Assembly: GCA_963969365.1 (NCBI GenBank)
Contig: OZ017748.1
Location: forward strand, 1,240,001 to 1,304,000
Reading direction: 5' to 3'
Source of the DNA: Asterochloris sp. CNOR1
Lineage: Eukaryota > Chlorophyta > Trebouxiophyceae > Trebouxiales > Trebouxiaceae
Length of the DNA: 64,000 nt
The position numbers were made by a program, and so were the translations under genes. The notes under the pieces were generated by a model. It did not search any database. It was not told the DNA's origin and saw only the letters and a list, made by a program, of their open reading frames with translations. This document shows, piece after piece, positions 57,201 through 64,000 of this stretch. Each line of letters begins with the position of its first letter. Position 1 is the first letter of the stretch.

Positions 57201-57282
57201 CAGATGCCAGCAACAGAGCGATCTATCAGCAAAAACATGATGATGAAATGAATCAGTGGGCAGCCAGCATATTTCTGCCTGC

Positions 57283-57864
57283 TCAGAAGTCTGAGCATCT
57301 TCCCCCTTTCTCCCAGTCCCCTGCATCCAGCAGGGAGATTGCCTTAGTGACACTTGAGGCAGGCTTTGTGTAACTGCTAGCAGCCAGGAATGGGACACTT
57401 ACCATATCGAGTGGGCTCAGCCCCCTGTGGCCCACCATGCTCGCCCCTTTCCCTCACACGAGCAGCCTGCATCATGTACAATCTGCTTCAGGGAACAGCC
57501 ACGGGCTGAGGCAGCTGGAAAGCCCAGGTACGCAAGCATCTACATGTCCAAGACAACATATCCCTCCTGCAGAGCTGACCTCAGCTGCCTCCTCATCTGC
57601 AAGCTCACGCTGGCCACGCTGCAGGATCAGCTCCATCAGCTCCTTCTCTGTTTTGCCACGCATGGCAGCCTCAAATGGATCCTGATAATCAGCCTGACTG
57701 TTGCTGCTCTGTGGCCTATCTGGGTGGGATTGTGCCTGGGAGTGGGCCCAGCGGCCTGAGTGCCAGGCTCCCTGCCACGACACCTGGGGCCAGAGTGATT
57801 GGGCACTGCACAGCTTCAGCAGCGTGGGAGCTTGTAAGGACATCAACGCTGTTCGCGGTGCCAT
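57283..57864 (-). CDS. SDHAF4: Succinate dehydrogenase assembly factor 4 (SDHAF4/Sdh8, DUF1674)
   Basis: Mitochondrial chaperone that binds the flavinylated SdhA subunit and aids complex II assembly. Three exons join in phase to about 125 residues. Exon 1 (about 57580-57864) starts MAPRTALMSLQAPTLLKLCS, a mitochondrial presequence, and continues with an acidic helix (EKELMELILQRGQRELADEE). Exon 2 (about 57404-57465) encodes AARVRERGEHGGPQGAEPTR and YG. Exon 3 (57283-57325) encodes DWEKGGRCSDF and the stop. Joined, GEHGGPQGAEPTRYG plus DWEKGGRCSDF is the C-terminal signature of the family (GGPkGpEPTRyGDWErkGRcsDF). The exons are too short to be noticed as ORFs, and the family call depends on the splice junctions GATATG|GTAAGT and GGATGCAG|GGGACTGG. 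The stop is 90 bp from that of PRP39. Confidence 0.88.
57369..57373 (+). terminator. TGTAA polyadenylation signal for PRP39
   Basis: TTTGTGTAACTGC, 177 nt after the PRP39 stop, inside SDHAF4 intron 2 on the opposite strand. If used, the PRP39 3' UTR covers the last SDHAF4 exon in antisense. Confidence 0.45.
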
Positions 57865-58573
57865 CAAGTTGAGCTGTGTGTTTTGTGTCAGGTTTAGCTA
57901 GAAGAAAAGTGAAAAAGTTGGGTGGTGCTGCATCAGGTACAGCTCTGTCCTGCTGGCACCTGCATCAGAAGCATCTTGCCTTCTCAGCGGAGACAGAGAG
58001 ATCAATACACAGGCCGCCTTGGGAAGCACCTGGACCACCCAACTCGACTCCAGGTGCTGTTTTGTTGGCTCCTGTTGCGATGTCTGCGATGTGTGGTGGG
58101 GATCCTCCCCTTCCAGACTTGCTGGAACATACTCAGAGGATGGGAGCATGGTGCCCCTGCGATCCAGCTCTGTCTGTGCAGCAGCTTGTTAGGGCCTGCA
58201 ATGTAATTGGGCCAGCCTCCTTGTGCATTGGCGCAGGGGAAAGCTGCCAGCCCCTCTGAGTGGCGGAAGCTGCATTGTTAACCTCAGCGACCAGCCGCCA
58301 TGTACATGACGCCTTGCCTGGCCCATGCTGCACTGAGCTATCGCTGATGTTTGGCCAGGCATATTGCAAGGGCCCCAGGCTCCCGCTTTGGGAGGGTACT
58401 CCCCACTGCACATTTTGGCGGCTGGGCATGGACCCAAGGGGATGGCTTGGTGCACGCACACTCATGGAGAGTCACCAATGCTTTGGGCTGAGTGCCGTCT
58501 GTATTGGCTGCAGGCAGCGTTTCAGACAGCCCCGCTAGCAGCGCAGGCAGTCAGCTCTTGAGCAGGGGCCAGC
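57865..58573. other. Divergent intergenic region, SDHAF4 / ABCF ATPase
   Basis: About 710 bp, the widest start-to-start gap. It contains one plus-strand open frame (57876-58259) with no family signal, which I take as non-coding. No RNA gene or clear promoter motif was recognised. Confidence 0.45.
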
Positions 58574-61500
58574 ATGGTCAGCGACAGCAAGAAGAAGAAG
58601 GCTGCCGCCAAAAAGGCCAGCATCAAGCAGACCAAGATTGCCAAGGATGCCTATACAGTCACCAACAATGTGGACACAGACACCAATGGGATGACACCCA
58701 CACAGGTGGGCTTTGATTTGGTGCAGCGCACGGTGCCGGTCAGCTCAGGCTGGTGCCCGACAACTTGCCCTGCCGGCTTGACCAGGGCTGTGCAAGGCTG
58801 CAGCAGCCTGCTTCATGCTGCATTCTGGGGCAACGCTGCCAGCCTGCCTCATCGCATGCACGGCAGGTGGGCACCACCTGTTGTGCTGCTTGTCCTTTTG
58901 TGCAGCCAGTCTTCTGTGCTGCCTGCATTCATGTTTTTCATGAGGTGTGGCCACTCCTGTGGCAATCCTGTTGACTACCTGCAGCCTCATTCGACTGAAC
59001 ACATCACTGACAGGCATGAAAGTACATGCTGATCTGTCCCTGCCTGTTTCAGGAGTTGGCAGAAATGGTGCTTTCAGAGCGGACGTGCACAGGGCAGCTG
59101 ACTTCACACCCGCAGTCGCGCGACATCCAATTTGAGAACTTCAGCTTGCTGTTCCATGGCCACGAGCTCATCCAGGACAGCACCCTGGAACTCAACTATG
59201 GCAGGTCAGGGCGGAAGCTGCCAGCATATTTCGGAACAGCACTAGGAGGCCACCTTCTTAGAATAATACTGTCATCACCAGCGGATGTCAGGTGTCAAGC
59301 AAGTGCTATGTCCCCACGCCCCTGCCTGACACCTGCATGCAGCATTAGCTGTCCAGCAGAACAGAACACAAGCAGGCTGACCTCGCAGCTGCACCCCCTC
59401 GCTTGGCACAAATTTGCAAACAGCTTCCGCCATCTGAGTCTGTGCTCAGCAGCTTTCTGGCATCCATCCTTTCACCCCCTCCCACTTCAGAGAAGCCAAC
59501 AGCGACCATGGATGCATGCTGCAGCTGTATTGGAAGCACGTCGGTGGCTCCTCGGGTTTTGACTGAAATTTGGTATGAAAGTGACCTCAAGCTGCTTTGC
59601 GCCATCACGCAGCCTTCGAAAATGTAGGGCAGCTGGACACTGAGCTGCCCCTGCCGATGATGCGGCCAGCACCTCCCCCTCACGCTGCTTCTGCAGGCGG
59701 TATGGCCTGATTGGCCCCAATGGGTGCGGCAAGTCCAGCCTGCTCAAAGCGCTGGGCAACAGGGAGGTGCCCATCCCTGACCATGTAGACACTTACCACC
59801 TGGATAGGGAGATGGAGGCCAGCGACCTGACTGCGCTGGAGGCAGTGATGAAGGTGAGTCCCAGGCGCGAGCACCGAGGCAGGCATCGGTGACGTCAATA
59901 TCCAAGATGGGCTGAGGCTTTTGTGCTACAGAGGGTATCTTCGTGCAGCTTTTCAGTGGAGATTATGCCCAGCTTGATGCCCATGTGGAGTGGCAAGCAT
60001 ACCTGGCACACTTGAGGGCTGGCTTGGAGGCAGCACTGGCTGTTCGTGGGCGGGGCCAAGCTTGCAACCCCTCCAGCTGCTTCAGCAGGGGCCTGGATCT
60101 GTAAACATGACCATGGGGGTTTCATCAGAACTGATCTGTGCTGCGCCAACTGCAGCCAGGTGAGAGACATCGTCATGTCTACAAGCTGCGTGTCTGAATG
60201 AACATGAGCTGTGTGGCCACCTGTACTGCGCTGGCTGCAGGTTGATGAGGAAAAGAACAGGCTGGAGAAGGAGGCTGAGAGGCTGGTGGAGCTGGGCGAT
60301 GACCCCTCAGCACAGGTCATGCTGGAGGATGTGTACGAAAGGTGGGGCTGCTGGCTGTATGTCCATCCAGCAACGATCACAGGCTGGCAGGAGGGGCAGT
60401 GCTCGCTCTCTCTCTAGGCAAGCTTCTCTATGGTGGATGATCATGTTGGGGGGTTTTCAGGAGATGGGCCCTTGTGGGGTGTCTTCTCATGTTCTGCCCC
60501 TTAGAGTGCAGGGTCGGGGCAGGCTGAGTGTCTGGGGCATGGGTCGGGCAGGCTGCACAAGACATGGGGGACTGTGCATGTGGGGTGCTGATGGAGTCAG
60601 AGGAAGGCCTTCAATCAGGTTGGACTATTGCATCTGGATGCAGCCAGGTATGCAGATTTGAGACAACTGGCAGGCTGTGCATGTCGAGGCCAGGCGCGGC
60701 AGTGCATTTGAAAGCACTGCCGTGCTGGGCGTCTAGGCTATGGGTGCGAGAGGGTGGCATGCTTATCAGATTGTCAGCTCGCAAGGGCAGTGCTTCTGGC
60801 GCTTTGGAACGGTGTGGCGACGCTGAGCACAATGGGCATCTGCACAGGGAAGGTCCAGAGGCTGCTGAATGTGTGTAGCAGGCCTCCTGTTCAGTATCAG
60901 ATGACAGGCCATGCATCGCCCTACAGGCTGGACAAGATGGACGCTTCCACAACTGAGGCGCGGGCAGCCAAGCTGCTGCACGGCCTGGGCTTCAACAACC
61001 GCATGCAGAAGCAGAAGACTCGTGACTTCTCAGGAGGTTGGCGCATGCGAATTGCCCTGGCCAGGTCAGTAGCAGCATGGAATGTCCTGCTTTGGCTTTA
61101 CCTGCTGGAGAGATATGTCGGGCTCTGCGAACGCCCTCTCGCTATGCCAGCTGCTTGGGCACATTCTTGACCGTACAGTGATATGGGCAGGGCCTTGAAG
61201 GGATTTGCGGTGGCCTCACCTGAAGCACTGCAAGCTGCGCTGTGCAGCGGGCCTGTGCTGGGCACACAAGCTGCAGAGCAATGAAGAATAGTGGCAGGGG
61301 TATGCTGGCACAAGCTGCACCGCCCGGAAGGGCGGCAGCTAATGTATAGAGGTCGAGGGCACAAGCTGGGGTGCGTCGTAGAAGAGAGCTACGCTGAGCA
61401 TGCTCAGCATTGCCGGCTGTCTTTAACGGTGTGTAGCTGTCACAGGCTGGTGTCACTGCAGAAAGTGGCTCATGTTGCCCCCTGTGACCTGCAGGGCGTT

Positions 61501-64000
61501 GTTTGTGGAGCCAACTCTTCTGATCCTGGACGAGGTGAGACAACACGACGCTCATAACATTGTTGCTGCAGGCTTGACCCCTTGGTTAAGCTCCTTCCAC
61601 AAGCAACCCTCGTTAGTGTTGCTTCGCGCACAACTCTCAAACTGCAAACTGCACGCTGACCTGCGCGCGAAGCATCATGTAGCACGGGTATGTAGCTCAG
61701 TGGCGGAGCATCAGGTGGGCCGCCACTACCTGCTGAGGGGACGTTGCTGCAGGCTCTCAGGCAGCAAGCTGCTGCAGCATCTGTCAGGGCATGTTGTGTT
61801 CACATCCTGGGTGTCCGAAATCTTTGGCTGCCTCAACATTGCCTGCATTGCTGCTGCACCTGCCACAGCTGCTGGCTGCATCTGCTGCACCGCATTTATG
61901 CTGTGCTGGCAGTGGCCGCTCTGCTGCGCTGCCCTCAGCTGTTGTGACAGTTGCAGCCCTGCTGCACCGCCTTCAGCTGTCCTGACAATGGCAGCCTGCT
62001 GCTGCAGCCCACCAACCATCTGGATCTGGAGGCCTGTGTGTGGCTGGAGGAGACGCTGAAGAACTTCAAGCGCATCCTGCTGCTGGTTTCTCACAGCCAA
62101 GACTTCATGGTGTGTGCTTATTGCTGGCTCATATTGTCAAGCAGGGAGGGACTAAGTGGCAGCAGGTTCTATTGGCATGATACGCAATCATGTTGTCCCG
62201 GGAGCCAAACCCTAACCTGAATTGCTAGGGCCACCCCGTATTGTCAGGCAGGGTGCAGCGGGCCACATTGTTGTGGCTTGCCAAGTGTTGCTAATTGGCT
62301 GCCGTCATTGGGCGGCAGCAACAGAAGTGCAGCATTGTTGGGTGGTGACCTTGCTGTTGCCAGAGACCACAATGAGCTAGTCCCCCAGCTTGGCAGCTTA
62401 AAGGGGACTAGCAGATGGGTTGCGCTTTCCTAAGATAACAATGGAAGCAATCGGGCCCCTTCAGAGGTATGTGCAACACGCTGCAGCTGCTGACGTGAAT
62501 GCCATTTCCTGTGCAGAATGGCGTGTGCACAAATGTCATTGCCATGCACCAACAGAAGTTGCATTATTATGGAGGTGAGGCTGCTGTGCTGCTCTGCTGC
62601 CTTTTCCCCATGTAGGCTGGCGCTCGGCGCTCTGAATGGGTGCAGCTGCAGACCTCCTGCCATGCATGGAGTGTCAAACTCCCTCAGGGAGTGCAGCTCA
62701 GAGCCCGTCAGACATGTTTATCCTTGTGCAGGCAACTATGACACATATATCAGGACTAGGCAGGAGCAGGAGGATGCTCAGATGAAGCAGTACAGATGGT
62801 GAGTGGCTGATTTCCCTTGAGGAGGTCGGAGTTTCGTTCAAGCACTGCTGCGCACATGCTTGTGCACCCTTTGTGTCAACACCTGATTCATCAGTGGTAC
62901 AGGTTCCGCATTGCAGGGTGGGCAAGTGCTATGGCTGGTAGTGCTTTCTGAGCTATATGCTTTCGCTGTGCAGCCTTACCAAGAGTCCCAGCACTGCAGG
63001 CTTTCTGTGTTGCCAATCCCAGTCTTTTTCTTGCTTGCCTGCAGGGAACAGGATCAGATCAGCAACATGAAGGTGTGTCCTTGAGCAAAGCTGCAGGCAG
63101 CCAGTGTGCCGCAGCATGCCTGCCAATCAGTGCCTGCGCTGGGGCTGACACCTGCATGTCGAGCAGACTGCTGAGCGTGCTGTAGCTGGCCGCACCGCAG
63201 GGAGCACTCAGCAAGAGCTGGACTGCCTGGACGCCTGGCAGTTCTCTTGCGGCTGCATGCACTACAAGCTGCAGTCAGCTGTGCGACTGTTCTAGAGGTG
63301 TCCCAGCACCTGTAGCTACAGGACCCTGGAATGTTGGCAAACCAGACCAGACCCTCTGTGCTGCAGGAATACATTGCGCGCTTTGGTCACGGCAGTGCCA
63401 AGCTGGCACGGCAGGCCCAGTCCAAGGAGAAGACCCTGGAGAAGATGGTGAGTCTGGGTGCCACATGCCTCAGGGATCTGCACCAGCGATACTCTGCCTA
63501 TGGAAGGTGTGTGTGCCAGCACCTGCGCGGCAGAGGCAGCTGTGCCAGCACCTGCGCGGCAGCTGTGCCGCACCTGCCTGCTGTTATGTCCAAAGAACTG
63601 CTGGTAAGCGCCTGCACACCACAGGGGCACCGGCGTGCTGCTTGCAAACGCAGGCAAGACGCTGGCACCATGAGCAGGAGAGAAGGATGCATGGGCTAGC
63701 AGCATCTGCGTGTGGCAGCAGCTGTCACACTGTCCACTGTGTTGTCAGAGTGGGCATCGTGCCTGCCTGTGCAATATGGCTGGGCCCGCTGAAACCTGGC
63801 TAGGCCTGCAGCATCACAGCCAGAGTGGGGTTGCATTCCTCTGCAGGTCCGCGGTGGTTTGACAGAAAAGGTCCAGAAGGACTCTGTGGTGCAGCTCTCC
63901 TTTACGGACGTCGGCAAGCTGCCCCCCCCTGTGCTCCAGTTTGCAGACGTCACGTTTGGCTACAGCCCAGACCGTGTGCTGTACAGAAATGTGAGTCTGT
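58574..64000 (+). CDS. ABCF1: ABCF-type ATPase (plant ABCF1 / animal ABCF2 / yeast ARB1), 3' partial
   Basis: Soluble ABC protein with two ATPase domains and no membrane part; relatives act in ribosome biogenesis and translation. The start at 58574 gives a Lys-rich tail ([20 protein letters not shown]). Exons then encode [16 protein letters not shown] (59053-59203), the first Walker A in [20 protein letters not shown] (59698-59852), [40 protein letters not shown], and the signature [13 protein letters not shown] (to 61065). Next is Walker B split by an intron, [12 protein letters not shown] (61492-61531) | [20 protein letters not shown] (62008-62109), then the switch [28 protein letters not shown], the linker [20 protein letters not shown] with [20 protein letters not shown], and [20 protein letters not shown]. 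The window ends in the intron after SPDRVLYRN, before the second Walker A. Every joined residue run matches the plant protein. Confidence 0.95.
63512..63570 (+). repeat. 29-bp direct repeat in the last ABCF intron
   Basis: TGTGCCAGCACCTGCGCGGC at 63512 is repeated exactly at 63541. A shorter third piece (TGTGCCGCACCTGC) follows at 63565. It is intronic. Confidence 0.8.

Noticed and set aside
57876-58259. 127-codon plus-strand open frame between SDHAF4 and ABCF
   Set aside because: Its composition is Cys/Pro/Gly-rich like other chance frames here, and it has no homologue that I know and no signal or splice support.
1-64000. tRNA, rRNA, CRISPR array, transposon or viral remnants
   Set aside because: I looked for tRNA B-box patterns, regular short spacers, terminal repeats and polymerase or transposase motifs and found none. 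The repeats present are local junction duplications.

Overview
The window is nuclear DNA from a green alga, most likely a trebouxiophyte or a close core chlorophyte. The reasons are a green-plant-type stromal processing peptidase, a plastid (plant-type) dihydrodipicolinate reductase, very intron-rich GC-rich genes whose introns nearly always end in (C)TGCAG, and the pentamer TGTAA (the chlorophyte polyadenylation signal) just after several stop codons. No organellar, bacterial, viral or transposon-derived gene was recognised, and no RNA gene or CRISPR array.

I rebuilt fourteen genes by joining exons whose reading phases agree and whose products match known families. In order: a large coiled-coil protein (minus, runs off the left edge); a TSNAXIP1-like axonemal protein (plus); a small protein with a signal peptide (minus); 4-hydroxy-tetrahydrodipicolinate reductase DapB (plus); the 23-exon chloroplast stromal processing peptidase SPP, about 12.4 kb (minus); a plastid-type glutathionyl-hydroquinone reductase (plus); a nuclear NIP30-like protein (minus); exosome subunit RRP41 (plus); the mitochondrial Rieske protein (minus); a membrane-anchored M14 carboxypeptidase (plus); a Golgi GDP-mannose-type nucleotide-sugar transporter (minus); splicing factor PRP39 (plus); succinate dehydrogenase assembly factor SDHAF4 (minus, three short exons); and an ABCF ATPase (plus, runs off the right edge).

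The genes do not form a pathway. They are housekeeping functions of plastid, mitochondrion, nucleus, Golgi and ribosome. Their layout is the unusual part: all fourteen alternate strictly between strands, so every start faces a start and every end faces an end. Start-to-start gaps are as short as 57 and 94 bp and end-to-end gaps as short as 49 and 90 bp.

The second strong signal is inside the introns. Many contain decayed tandem copies of the exon-intron junction beside them ('junction echoes'). Repeat offsets gather near 115 bp and near 165-172 bp, with some shorter ones (65-87 bp), in at least ten of the fourteen genes and at both donor and acceptor sides. The third signal is that seven introns need a GC donor instead of GT, a high share of roughly 100-120 introns. 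Exon boundaries were worked out by eye and are approximate unless stated.
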